Assembly (NCBI RefSeq): GCF_023204835.1
Contig: NZ_CP096270.1
Span: 2,682,907 to 2,746,906 of the forward strand
DNA from: Salinarchaeum laminariae
Lineage (GTDB): Archaea > Halobacteriota > Halobacteria > Halobacteriales > Salinarchaeaceae
Direction of reading: 5' to 3'
Length of the DNA stretch: 64,000 bases
Part shown: positions 34,681 to 42,574 of the stretch, piece by piece
Layout of the letters: each line of letters opens with the position of its first letter
Position numbering within the stretch: position 1 is the stretch's first letter
Position numbers and translations under genes: made by a program
The notes under the pieces: model-generated
Seen by the model: only the letters and a program-made list of their open reading frames with translations
The model's database searches: none
What the model was told of the DNA's origin: nothing

Positions 34681-34968
34681 TCAGTCGTCGACGAGAACCT
34701 CGACTGGCTCGTCGGATTCAGCGTCCTCGGCGTCGGCGCTCGAGTCGCTCGACCCGGAGCGCTCCTGATAGAGCAAGGCACCGGCGACGCCGATGACCAG
34801 CCAGGAGCGCCAGTTCGCGAGATTCAGCGTGTATCCGACGCCGAACGGTTTCTTGACGAGCATCCCGTCGCCGGGCTGCCAGTAGGAGGAGAGCAGCCGC
34901 CGCATGCTCGGCTTCTCGAAGTTGTACGGGATCCCGAACAGTTCGCCGGAGTTCGGCTTGTCGGCCAT
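34681..34968 (-). CDS. DUF5808 family protein
   Basis: 95 residues from the ATG at 34966-34968 (MADKPNSGELFGIPYNFEKP). The conserved-looking core is SMRRLLSSYWQPGD, KKPFGVGYTLNLANWRSW and one hydrophobic helix (LVIGVAGALLY), then an acidic tail of about 25 residues. I recognise the FGVGYTLNLAN segment from DUF5808. Its TGA is immediately followed by the rdgB ATG, so the two are cotranscribed. Membrane-associated; function unknown. Confidence 0.75.
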   Translation of the reverse strand: MADKPNSGELFGIPYNFEKPSMRRLLSSYWQPGDGMLVKKPFGVGYTLNLANWRSWLVIGVAGALLYQERSGSSDSSADAEDAESDEPVEVLVDD

Positions 34969-35021
34969 GGCTGTTTGTACGGCGCCCCATGGCATAAAAC
35001 TGTGAGGTACCGAGCAGCGCG

Positions 35022-36779
35022 TTACTGGTACCGACCCCGCCCCTCGATATCCCGTAGACGGTCGAGGACTGCGTCGTCGCCGATCGAAGCGTACCCGCTC
35101 TCGAATGCCCCCTGGAGTCCCTCCGGCTGTTCGGCGGTACCAGCGAGGGACTGCTCGAGCACGTGAAGATCCATCGCGTGGTCCTCGACGTGATCGCTGT
35201 CGTAGCCGAGACCGAAATCGATCAGCGCGACGTGACGGTCCGCAGGCGAGCCAGCCCCATCGGTGCCGAGGCCATCGATCACGCGGACGTTCCGGGTAGT
35301 GAGGTCGCCGTGGACGACGCCATCGGCGTGCAGGCGTGCGAGATGCTCGCCGACTGCCTCGAGGAGGTCGGGGTCGAGTGACGCCTGGAGATCACGGTCG
35401 CCGACGGCGGTGAGTTCGATCGTCGCGTCCCGCGAATCGACGTCGAGCACGACCGGCGCCGGGACGCCCAGCCGACGCGCTCGGGCAGTCAGTCTGGCCT
35501 CGCCCCGCGTGCGTTCCTCGCGAAGCCGGTCGTCGAGCGCCGGATGTCGGTACTCCTTGGGAACCCTGCGCTTCGTGACGCGGTCGTCGCCAACGTCGAC
35601 GATCGCTTCGGCCCCCCGGCGAGTGGCCGAGGCCGATGGATCAATCACGCTCGACGGCTGGTCCGTTCGCCAGGTGACGGGGACGTCGTCGGGACGATAG
35701 TTCGGCCGCACGGCTGAGTCCTCGATCGGAGTGGTATCATCCGCCGCGAGCTGTTTCGCACCGGTCAGCGCGATCATCGCGGCGTTGTCGCCCAGGAATC
35801 GCGGTTCCGGTGCGTAGAACGATGCCCCGCGAGCGTTGCACATCTCCTGGAGCATCTCGCGGAGTCGCTCGTTGTTGCCCACGCCACCGCCGAGGACGAG
35901 TTCCTCGCTGCCCGTCAGCGCGAGCGCTCGCTCTGAGACCTCCGTGAGCATCCCGAAGATGGTTTCCTGGAGCGAGCAGGCGACGTCCTCGATCGGCGCG
36001 CCGTCGTCCAGTGCGTCCTGGGCAGCTGTCACGATTCCAGCGAAGGAGAAATCCATCCCTTTGACGACGTAGGGGAAATCGAGCAGTTCGCCGTCGGCAG
36101 CGAGCTCCTCGAGTTTGGGGCCGCCAGGATGTGAGAGCCCAGCGTGGCGGGCGACCTTGTCGAGCGAATTCCCGACGCCGGTGTCCATCGTCTCGCCCAG
36201 GACCCGATACCGACCACCGCCGGCCTCGCTCTCCCCGGCCGAGGAGGACGATTTCGCTCCTGTCGATCGGCCGGCGTGATAGCCCAGAACGTGGGCGTTC
36301 GCGCCGCTGGCGTTCAGACAGACCGGTGCGTCGAATCCCGATCGATGGCGGCCGATCTCGAGGTGGGCGAGCATGTGGTTGACGCCGATCAGCGGGACGT
36401 CGAGCGTGTCCGCGAGCGCGCGGGCCGCTGTGCCGGCGATTCGCAGACACGGGCCGAGACCGGGCCCCTGTGAGAACGCGACGGCGTCGATGGGCGGCTC
36501 GTCATCGGCGTGACCCGCAGTCGATCCGCTTCCCTCAGTAGCCGACTCTGACGCTGTGTCAGAATCTGACGCAGGAGCTGCCCGGTTGCGGGCCTCGGAG
36601 AGCATCTCCGCCACGACAGCTGGCACCGCGTCGGCCATGTGATCGGCGGACTCGCCCGGGTCGATGCCGCCGCTCTCTGGAACGTACGCGTCGGTGGTCA
36701 GGGAAAAGGAGTCGTCCTCGGTGTCGTACAGGGCAGCGCTAGCTGCCCACGCAGTCCCTTCGATACCGAGAACGCGCAT
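35022..36779 (-). CDS. Kae1-Bud32 fusion (KEOPS complex, tRNA t6A synthesis)
   Basis: 585 residues. The N-terminal Kae1/TsaD domain has ASKHA features: MRVLGIEGTAWAASAAL, HMLAHLEIG with metal ligands H135 and H139, and GGGVGNNERLREML. From about 385 the Bud32 kinase-like domain follows: HGDLTTRNV near 489 and LIDFGLG near 517. Fusion of the two is common in archaea. The complex transfers threonylcarbamoyl to A37 of ANN-decoding tRNAs. A Ser/Glu/Asp-rich insertion of about 27 residues (68-94) and another near 170-185 interrupt Kae1. It is last in the ribosomal-protein gene row. Confidence 0.95.
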   Translation of the reverse strand: MRVLGIEGTAWAASAALYDTEDDSFSLTTDAYVPESGGIDPGESADHMADAVPAVVAEMLSEARNRAAPASDSDTASESATEGSGSTAGHADDEPPIDAVAFSQGPGLGPCLRIAGTAARALADTLDVPLIGVNHMLAHLEIGRHRSGFDAPVCLNASGANAHVLGYHAGRSTGAKSSSSAGESEAGGGRYRVLGETMDTGVGNSLDKVARHAGLSHPGGPKLEELAADGELLDFPYVVKGMDFSFAGIVTAAQDALDDGAPIEDVACSLQETIFGMLTEVSERALALTGSEELVLGGGVGNNERLREMLQEMCNARGASFYAPEPRFLGDNAAMIALTGAKQLAADDTTPIEDSAVRPNYRPDDVPVTWRTDQPSSVIDPSASATRRGAEAIVDVGDDRVTKRRVPKEYRHPALDDRLREERTRGEARLTARARRLGVPAPVVLDVDSRDATIELTAVGDRDLQASLDPDLLEAVGEHLARLHADGVVHGDLTTRNVRVIDGLGTDGAGSPADRHVALIDFGLGYDSDHVEDHAMDLHVLEQSLAGTAEQPEGLQGAFESGYASIGDDAVLDRLRDIEGRGRYQ

Positions 36780-36782
36780 CCC

Positions 36783-36917
36783 CTACTTCCACTCGGTGTA
36801 GCCGCACTTGCCGCAGTGGAGGCGGTCCTCGTGGTCGCCGAGGAACGTATCCTCACAGCGCGGGCACTGTTCGTTCTCGGTCGTGCCGTCGTCGGCGTAA
36901 ATCTCGTGTCGGCTCAT
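36783..36917 (-). CDS. rps27ae: 30S ribosomal protein S27ae
   Basis: A 44-residue zinc protein, [17 protein letters not shown] then CPRC and CGKC, with zinc ligands C18, C21, C35 and C38. This matches the archaeal S27ae, which lacks the ubiquitin half of the eukaryotic protein. It is easily missed because of its size. Its ATG overlaps the TGA of S24e by four bases (ATGA), and it ends three bases before the Kae1-Bud32 start, the usual archaeal gene order. Confidence 0.93.
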   Translation of the reverse strand: MSRHEIYADDGTTENEQCPRCEDTFLGDHEDRLHCGKCGYTEWK

Positions 36918-37228
36918 GCTTCCTCGGCCTCCTCGTCAGCGTCGGCCTCGACGCCGATCTTGTTGCGGTCGAGCATGTGATCCTGCTCGATGTCGGTCGC
37001 GTAGTCGGCGTCCTCGTAGACCTTCGCCGTGCCGATCGTCTCGCGCATGCCGAACTTCGTGTCGAGTTTGCGAACGACGACCTCCTCGGCGTCCTTGTTC
37101 AACATTGCAGCGAGGCTGTCGCGCACGGAGAGGCGCTCGGGCGTGTTCTCGTCGTGGCGAACGCGAAAGCGCACGTCGGTCCGATGCAACATGGGATTCT
37201 CGTCTTCTTCGATGATATCGACGTCCAT
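36914..37228 (-). CDS. rps24e: 30S ribosomal protein S24e
   Basis: 104 residues. [20 protein letters not shown] and [17 protein letters not shown], followed by [17 protein letters not shown], are the S24e core, and a Glu/Ala-rich tail completes the protein. It is a component of the archaeal and eukaryotic small subunit. A T-rich box (minus strand CCTTTTAC, near 37261-37268) lies about 36 bases upstream, consistent with a short leader. It heads the S24e-S27ae-Kae1/Bud32 operon. Confidence 0.94.
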   Translation of the reverse strand: MDVDIIEEDENPMLHRTDVRFRVRHDENTPERLSVRDSLAAMLNKDAEEVVVRKLDTKFGMRETIGTAKVYEDADYATDIEQDHMLDRNKIGVEADADEEAEEA

Positions 37229-37456
37229 GGCTCAGTTACGTGTATCTGGCCGCGAAACGCGTAAAAGGATTTCGAAGGGCCGTTTTTACCAGCGGGGGTC
37301 GGCTGGGCGTCCGTCGCCGACCCCGCACGACCGCTCCCGTGGTGGATTCTCCACTGAAGATGGGACCCGCCAACGGTCGCCGGCCAGCGTCACCCAACGC
37401 GGACGTTCGCGGAACCAGCCTACGTACCGAACTAACAGGGTCGTTCACCCAGCACA

Positions 37457-37463
37457 TTTGTAT
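37457..37463 (+). promoter_or_regulatory. TATA-like promoter of the Rid-family gene
   Basis: TTTGTAT is centred 27 bases before the ATG at 37487, giving a leaderless transcript and fixing the start. Confidence 0.55.
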
Positions 37464-37486
37464 CGCCGCTACGCACCGACTCGCAC

Positions 37487-37873
37487 ATGGACCGAACCGA
37501 GGTGTCAAGCGGCACGGAGTGGGAGGACGAGGTCGGGTACTCGCGAGCGGTTCGGGTCGGCGATCGAATCGAGGTCGCAGGAACGACCGCGACCGACGAA
37601 CACGGTGACCCGGTCGCGCCGGGTCAGCCGTACGAACAGGCGAGCCACGCCTTCGATCTCGTGGAGGACGCGATCCGTGAGGCGGGCGGGGAGCCCGAGG
37701 ACGTCGTACGCACGCGGCTGTTCGTCACCGACGCCGACGACTGGGAGCACGTTGGCCGAGCCCACGGCGAACACTTCGGCGACGCGAAGCCGGCGTCGAC
37801 GCTCATCGAGGTGCAAGCGTTGATCGACCCGACGCTGGTCGTCGAGGTCGAAGCGACGGCGGTCGTCGAGTAA
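37487..37873 (+). CDS. Rid family (YjgF/YER057c/UK114) protein
   Basis: 128 residues. SRAVRVGDRIEVAGTTATD, AFDLVEDAIREAGGEPEDVV and PASTLIEVQALIDPTLVVEV match the Rid fold. The conserved catalytic Arg region appears as VVRTRLFVTDADDW. Rid proteins hydrolyse reactive enamine/imine intermediates such as 2-aminoacrylate, but several subfamilies have lost that activity, so the reaction is uncertain. It is the only plus-strand gene in a minus-strand information-processing block and is convergent with the dephospho-CoA kinase gene. Confidence 0.85.
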   Translation: MDRTEVSSGTEWEDEVGYSRAVRVGDRIEVAGTTATDEHGDPVAPGQPYEQASHAFDLVEDAIREAGGEPEDVVRTRLFVTDADDWEHVGRAHGEHFGDAKPASTLIEVQALIDPTLVVEVEATAVVE

Positions 37874-37898
37874 TCGAAATCCCGCGTTTTTTGGACCG

Positions 37899-38465
37899 CT
37901 AGGCCTCCAACAGCGACAGCGCTCGGTCGAGGTCGCCATCGAAGACGGAGAGGAGATCCCGGAAGCGCTCGCGATGCTCCTCGGTGACGTCGACCGCGAC
38001 CATTCCTTCGTCGGGCTGGCCGTAGACGACGGTCGCACCGAGTGGCGCGGCGAGGACGACCGGGACTGTCGCGAGGTCCTCTTCGCCATCGACGACGAGC
38101 GTCGTCGGTCCGTCGCGGTCGAGCGCAGCCGCGATCGTAGTCAGGAGATCCGCTGTGATGACGCCCGGAGGATTCGTAACAGCGACCTGGTTCGGGAAGG
38201 CATCCAGGCGGTCACGGACGGAGTCAGGAGCGGTTTCGCGCTTGGTTCGGCCGTCCACGAGCGCGAGCGCGGGCTGGTGGCCGGCCTCCTCGAAGTGGTA
38301 GGTCACGATGTCGCCGACGGTAACGAACGGGCCGTCGTGCTCGGCGCGGAGTGCAGAAACGTCGGTAAAAACGGGTCCGAACGGGTCTTTGAACTCGCCA
38401 CGTGCGGCTTCGGGTAGCTCGAGGACGACGTCCGGCTCGTCCGTACCGTCGTCGGCCCCCGCCAT
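37899..38465 (-). CDS. GTP-dependent dephospho-CoA kinase (DUF359)
   Basis: 188 residues. The DUF359 features FVTVGDIVTYHFEEAGHQPA, LALVDGRTKRE and a later TTLVVDGEEDLATVPVVLAA carry the conserved acidic residues; GATVVYGQPDEGMVAVDV is near the end. This archaeal enzyme completes CoA synthesis by phosphorylating dephospho-CoA with GTP. It replaces bacterial CoaE, to which it is unrelated. It sits directly downstream of spt4 and rpoE', the common euryarchaeal order. Confidence 0.92.
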   Translation of the reverse strand: MAGADDGTDEPDVVLELPEAARGEFKDPFGPVFTDVSALRAEHDGPFVTVGDIVTYHFEEAGHQPALALVDGRTKRETAPDSVRDRLDAFPNQVAVTNPPGVITADLLTTIAAALDRDGPTTLVVDGEEDLATVPVVLAAPLGATVVYGQPDEGMVAVDVTEEHRERFRDLLSVFDGDLDRALSLLEA

Positions 38466-38471
38466 GGGGCG

Positions 38472-38669
38472 TTATCGAACCTTCAGGGCGTACGCGCCCG
38501 GTTCGGTGACGCCCATCGCCTCTGCGATCTCGCTTTCCTCGGGATGGGCGACGATCACGTAGCCGGCCCAGTCCTCGGTGAGCGACGAGGAGCCACACGT
38601 CGGGCAGGCGTCCACGTCAGGGTCCACGACGCTGTGGCACTCCCGGCAGACGAGGCGATCGTCGGCCAT
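38472..38669 (-). CDS. spt4: Transcription elongation factor Spt4 (RpoE'' / NusG partner)
   Basis: A 65-residue zinc protein with C8, C11, C22 and C25 (VCREC, CPTCG), then EDWAGYVIVAHPEESEIAEA. Spt4 pairs with Spt5/NusG and clamps RNA polymerase for processive elongation. Its ATG shares one base with the TAA of rpoE' (TAATG), indicating coupled translation. Confidence 0.95.
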   Translation of the reverse strand: MADDRLVCRECHSVVDPDVDACPTCGSSSLTEDWAGYVIVAHPEESEIAEAMGVTEPGAYALKVR

Positions 38670-39247
38670 TACTGCTCACCCGCCGCGACGTCGGCGTCGT
38701 CGGTCTGGCGCTCGGCCTCGAGCCAGCCGTGCTTGCCGAGGCCGGGCTGCTTGGCGGTCAAGCCGATCTTCGAGTCACGCGGATTCCGCTCGTCGATGGA
38801 CTTCGTGACGATCCGTGCGCGGACGGCGTCGCCCTCGGCGAGCACGCGATTGGACTCGTTGGAGGCGAGCTGTCGGTTCTCGCCGTCGAAGGCGAGGTAC
38901 TCATCGGAGATTTGAGAGACGTGGAGCAGCCCGTCGACGGGGCCGATGCCGACGAAGGCACCGAACTCGACGACCTCCACGACGTTGCCGTCGACGACCT
39001 CCTGCATCTGCGGATCGAACGTGACAGCGTCGAACTCCGCGGTGTAGTAGACGCCGGGGCGGTTCGGGAGTACGCGGCCCTCGCCGACGTCGTGGACTTC
39101 CGTGACGGAGACGACGGAGCCCAGATCCTCGTCGACGAGTCCCTCGAGCTTGTCCTGAAGCAGTCGCTTGACGAGCTCGGGCGTGACGTTCGCGAGCTCC
39201 TCGGGCGGTACCTCGACCGTGTCGGTGACTCTGACCCGTTTGTACAT
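38669..39247 (-). CDS. rpoE1: DNA-directed RNA polymerase subunit E' (Rpo7)
   Basis: 192 residues. The N-terminal RNP-like tip (MYKRVRVTDTVEVPPEELAN) is followed by an S1/OB domain (GNVVEVVEFGAFVGIGPVDG, then LLHVSQISDEYLAF). This is the archaeal Rpb7/RpoE' subunit, which forms the polymerase stalk with RpoF, binds nascent RNA and helps open the promoter. It is first in the rpoE'-spt4-DUF359 run and follows the PIN gene on the same strand. Confidence 0.95.
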   Translation of the reverse strand: MYKRVRVTDTVEVPPEELANVTPELVKRLLQDKLEGLVDEDLGSVVSVTEVHDVGEGRVLPNRPGVYYTAEFDAVTFDPQMQEVVDGNVVEVVEFGAFVGIGPVDGLLHVSQISDEYLAFDGENRQLASNESNRVLAEGDAVRARIVTKSIDERNPRDSKIGLTAKQPGLGKHGWLEAERQTDDADVAAGEQ

Positions 39248-39264
39248 TGGTAGATGAGTGGCAG

Positions 39265-39681
39265 CTACGGTTCGGTTATAGCCAATTTATCGGTCCCCCG
39301 TAAACTAAGTACCGAAACGCCCGCGTCGAGGACCCGGTCGCGGAGCGGTAGATCGTTCGTCACGACGAAGTCGGCGGTTCCCTCGCGAGCGAGTTCCACG
39401 ATCGCGTCGTCGGCGCCGGTCACTTCGGTGTCGACCGGCATACAGCGCTCCGTTGCGAGGTCGTGCCCGACGCTCGCCGCGATGGCTTCTTCGCCGCTAC
39501 CTGCCTCGGAGAGGCGACGAAGTTCTTCGAGGACGGCCTGCGGGACGAGTGGCTCGAACCCGGCTTGCCCGCCGTCAGCACTCGCGCCACCGAGGACGCG
39601 GTCGAGTTCCTCGAACAGCCGTACGTCGAGTTCGACGGGCATCATGAGCGCGTTCGTGTCGATCGCGACGGTCCTGGTCAT
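39265..39681 (-). CDS. PIN-domain nuclease (FCF1/UTP24-like)
   Basis: 138 residues. MTRTVAIDTNALMMPVELD provides the first Asp (D8), EELRRLSEA the Glu, and GADDAIVELA with ADFVVTNDLPLRDRVL the remaining acidic triad. Archaeal homologs lie next to the aIF2-gamma gene and are related to the eukaryotic FCF1/UTP24 18S rRNA-processing nucleases; a similar rRNA role is inferred. It sits 36 bases after aIF2-gamma, in the typical euryarchaeal cluster. Confidence 0.9.
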   Translation of the reverse strand: MTRTVAIDTNALMMPVELDVRLFEELDRVLGGASADGGQAGFEPLVPQAVLEELRRLSEAGSGEEAIAASVGHDLATERCMPVDTEVTGADDAIVELAREGTADFVVTNDLPLRDRVLDAGVSVLSLRGTDKLAITEP

Positions 39682-39717
39682 GCTCAGAAATCGATGCAGT
39701 CGGTCTGGATGCGGGGA

Positions 39718-40956
39718 TTAGTCCGTGAGCGTGCCGATCCCGATGAGTCGCCAGCGGGAGCCGACCCGACGGTTGATCGCGATCGTCGCTCCCGGCTCGG
39801 CGCACACTGGGCGCTGCAGGGCGACCTCAGCCTCGTCGCCGCGGGCGCTGGTCACCGAACCGACGGTCGTCGCCGTGCCGACGGTCATCATCAGCGGCTC
39901 GCCAGTGGTGATCTCGTCGACCTCCTCGTCGTCCATATCGCCGACGACGCGGTCGAGCAGATCGACGGACATCGTGAACTGCTCCCAGGTCGGGGGCAGT
40001 TCGCCCTCGTGGCCAGCGACCTGTCCCGCGAGCGCGTCGCCCTTGGTCAGGCTGGGATCGAGCCCGGTGCCGACGCCGAGCAGCCCGCCCGGCGTCGCCT
40101 CGTCGACGGGGGTGCCGCCGGCCTGGATCGAGCGCACGGTGGTCGTGATCGGCTCGTAGCGCGTCTCGCCACCCTCCTCGACCTCGCGGCCGGGGCGGAC
40201 TTCGATCTCGTCGTCGACGGTGAGCGTCCCCTCGACGAGACTCCCGCCTAGAACGCCACCGAGGAGGTCCTCCCAGGTGGTACCCGGCCGGTTGATGTCG
40301 AAGCTCCGCGCGATCTGCATCCGCGGGTTGGCGTCGGAGTCGCGTTCAGGCGTCGGGATCTCCTCCTCGATCGCCTCGATGAGGAGGTCCATGTTCACGC
40401 CCTGTTGGGCGGAGACGGGGACGATCGGTGCGCCCTCCGCGACGGTGCCAGCGACGAACTCCTCGATCGCCTCGTGATTTGCGACCGCCTGCTCGCGGTC
40501 GACGAGGTCGATCTTGTTCTGGGCGATCACGAGGTTGTCCAGCCCCATGATATCCAGCGCCATGAGGTGCTCCTCGGTCTGGGGCTGGGGGACATCCTCC
40601 GTTGCGGAGACGACCAGCACAGCGCCGTCCATGATCGCCGCACCGGAGAGCATCGTCGCCATCAGGGTCTCGTGGCCGGGCGCGTCGACGAACGAAACCG
40701 TCCGAAGTACGTCGGTTTCGACGTCGTGTTCGCCACAGTCTTCGGCGACCGTGTACGACGCCGTGCCCTCGCAGTCGGGGCACTGACGGAACGTCGTATC
40801 GGCGTAGCCGAGACGGATCGAGATCCCTCGCTTCATCTCCTCGGAGTGCTGGTCGGTCCACTCTCCAGAGAGGGCCTGGACCAGGGTGGTCTTCCCGTGA
40901 TCCACGTGTCCGACCAGCCCGATGTTCACCTCCGGACGTCGGTTGCTACCTGCCAT
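39718..40956 (-). CDS. eif2g: Translation initiation factor aIF2 subunit gamma
   Basis: 412 residues. G1 GHVDHGKTT at 15-23, G3 [10 protein letters not shown]4 AQNKIDLV, and a zinc knuckle region [19 protein letters not shown]. Domains II and III are beta barrels. It is the GTPase core of the heterotrimer that carries Met-tRNAi to the small subunit. A TATA-like CTTTATGA (minus strand, near 40996-41004) would give a leader of about 17 bases. It heads the aIF2-gamma / PIN / rpoE' / spt4 / DUF359 series. Confidence 0.96.
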   Translation of the reverse strand: MAGSNRRPEVNIGLVGHVDHGKTTLVQALSGEWTDQHSEEMKRGISIRLGYADTTFRQCPDCEGTASYTVAEDCGEHDVETDVLRTVSFVDAPGHETLMATMLSGAAIMDGAVLVVSATEDVPQPQTEEHLMALDIMGLDNLVIAQNKIDLVDREQAVANHEAIEEFVAGTVAEGAPIVPVSAQQGVNMDLLIEAIEEEIPTPERDSDANPRMQIARSFDINRPGTTWEDLLGGVLGGSLVEGTLTVDDEIEVRPGREVEEGGETRYEPITTTVRSIQAGGTPVDEATPGGLLGVGTGLDPSLTKGDALAGQVAGHEGELPPTWEQFTMSVDLLDRVVGDMDDEEVDEITTGEPLMMTVGTATTVGSVTSARGDEAEVALQRPVCAEPGATIAINRRVGSRWRLIGIGTLTD

Positions 40957-41060
40957 ATGAGCGAGTAATCGTGTGCAATCTTCGATCCGTCCGATTCATA
41001 AAGGTGCTGTTCTGGCCACGGGCCTGCGTGCGGATAGCGCGGTCGCCGATGCGAGCCGAT

Positions 41061-41108
41061 GTGAGTTCGTCGTGTTCCTCGACAGTGAGTCCGTCGTGTT
41101 CCTCGACA
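41061..41108. repeat. 24-bp tandem duplication, 23 of 24 bases identical
   Basis: 41061-41084 and 41085-41108 are adjacent copies, each beginning GTGAGT and ending CCTCGACA, differing at one position (T/C at the seventh base). They lie between the divergent aIF2-gamma and DUF5787 genes, just upstream of the DUF5787 TATA box. They may be a recent slippage product or a doubled regulator site. Confidence 0.6.
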
Positions 41109-41139
41109 ACGACGAGTACTACCGCTGCACACAACGTGC

Positions 41140-41145
41140 TTATCT
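41140..41145 (+). promoter_or_regulatory. TATA box selecting a GTG start for DUF5787
   Basis: CTTATCTT is centred exactly 27 bases before the GTG at 41169. This supports a leaderless GTG start over the in-frame upstream codons. Confidence 0.6.
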
Positions 41146-41168
41146 TCCACCGAACCCGAACCGCGGCC

Positions 41169-42230
41169 GTGCGCGAGTTTGGGTTCGAACTGTCGCTGTG
41201 TGCCGTCCTCGAAGCGGCGGGCGAACCGATGGCCAGGGGGCACAGCGAGGTCGAAGCTACCCCCAACGGCCGTAGCGAGGCCGACGCAACCCCCAGCGAC
41301 GGGAGCGAGACGACCCCAATCGTCGCGAGACAGCTCGGTGGCGGCGTTGCCCGTCCAGGCGGACGCGTCCTCGATACAGTGCTCGTCGAACCAGGTCCCA
41401 CGTTCGACGAACGGGCCACAATTACGTCCGATCGGATTCCTCAGGTCGTCATCGACGCAGATCTCGGTCCGGGTCGCGCCAGGCGAGTGACCGACGCACT
41501 GGACTGTCGCCCGGATCGGGCTCGGTCGATCGCGGAACACGCCGCCGAGATCGGCGTGCTGGAGCTCGAACGACGGTCGGGCCACCTCCACGCCAGACAG
41601 ACGGCGCGGTACCCCGCCGACTGGTTCGGCGAGATCGTCGGTATCGAGAACAAACCCGATCTCGGGACGCCCGGCGCGCTGGAGACCCAGCTCCGAACGG
41701 ACGCGAGCCTCGGGCTCGTAGACCGGATCGTCCTGGCTACGGAGAGCTACGTGACCGGTGCCCACCGGAACCGGATCCCCGACGAGGTCGGTATCTGGCG
41801 GTTCGATCCCGACGATGGCGAGCTGACGGTCATACGAGACGCCGAGCATCTGGCGGTGGCAGACTCCGGCGTGGAGATTCTCGATCGCCAGCCGGGGAGA
41901 GCCGACGTCGCGATCGCCTCTCCCGCAGACAAACGACGGGCTCGACGCCGCATCGCAGAGCGAGCCTACGGCAAGGGCTGGCGAACGTTCTCGTTCCCTA
42001 ACTGCGGGGAAATCGAACCGCGCAGCGAGCACGACGACGTGCAACTCCCCTGGTGTGCCTGGAAGAACCGACTCGTCGACCCCGCCAGCGAGTGTGGCCC
42101 GGACTGTCCGGGGTTCGACCCTGGCGATCCACCGGCAGTCGATCCAGCGGCCGACCGTGCTGCTGCGTCACCCTGGGTCGCCGATCCCGACGGCCACAAG
42201 CGCGACCAGGTGGGACTCGATCGCTACTGA
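41169..42230 (+). CDS. DUF5787 family protein
   Basis: 353 residues from the GTG at 41169 (VREFGFELSLCAVLEAAGEP). The conserved interior is VVIDADLGPGRARRVTDALD, RYPADWFGEIVGIENKPDLG and a Cys cluster (CGEIE, WCAWK, ECGPDC) near the C-terminus that could bind zinc or an iron-sulfur centre. The IENKPDLG stretch with upstream Asp resembles PD-(D/E)xK nuclease cores, so a nuclease-like fold is a reasonable but unproven guess. A Ser/Glu/Ala/Thr/Pro repeat (about 24-55) interrupts the N-terminal region. Confidence 0.75.
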   Translation: MREFGFELSLCAVLEAAGEPMARGHSEVEATPNGRSEADATPSDGSETTPIVARQLGGGVARPGGRVLDTVLVEPGPTFDERATITSDRIPQVVIDADLGPGRARRVTDALDCRPDRARSIAEHAAEIGVLELERRSGHLHARQTARYPADWFGEIVGIENKPDLGTPGALETQLRTDASLGLVDRIVLATESYVTGAHRNRIPDEVGIWRFDPDDGELTVIRDAEHLAVADSGVEILDRQPGRADVAIASPADKRRARRRIAERAYGKGWRTFSFPNCGEIEPRSEHDDVQLPWCAWKNRLVDPASECGPDCPGFDPGDPPAVDPAADRAAASPWVADPDGHKRDQVGLDRY

Positions 42231-42275
42231 CCGCAGGACGAGCCTCGAATAAGATTCGTTTCCCGTCGGTGCCGT

Positions 42276-42479
42276 TCAGTTCGTCTCCTCCTCGCCCTCT
42301 CGTTCGTAATCTTCGCGAAACCGATAGGCGATGAGGACGACGGCAAGCATTCCGAGTGCGAGCGCCCCGACCGCGATCACCTGGTCGTCGAAGTTCTGCC
42401 CCTGAGAGATCAGAAGATAGCTCACGCCAGCGAAACTGAGGAGGACGACGAATCGGCTCAGATCGTTGAGGGCACCCAT
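42276..42479 (-). CDS. Small two-helix membrane protein
   Basis: 67 residues: MGALNDLSRFVVLLSFAGVS with helix 1 near 10-27, helix 2 near 34-53 (VIAVGALALGMLAVVLIAY), then a charged tail RFREDYEREGEEETN. It has the hydrophobicity pattern of a genuine haloarchaeal membrane miniprotein. No family is recognised. It is convergent with DUF5787 and lies downstream of purC on the same strand, 95 bases away. Confidence 0.6.
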   Translation of the reverse strand: MGALNDLSRFVVLLSFAGVSYLLISQGQNFDDQVIAVGALALGMLAVVLIAYRFREDYEREGEEETN

Positions 42480-42574
42480 CGAGAGAAGCTACGGGCCCGA
42501 GCTACTTCGAGTTGCTGAGTGTCGAGGCTATCCTCACGTGATCTAAAAGGCTACCAATAGCAGCAGATCGAGGG

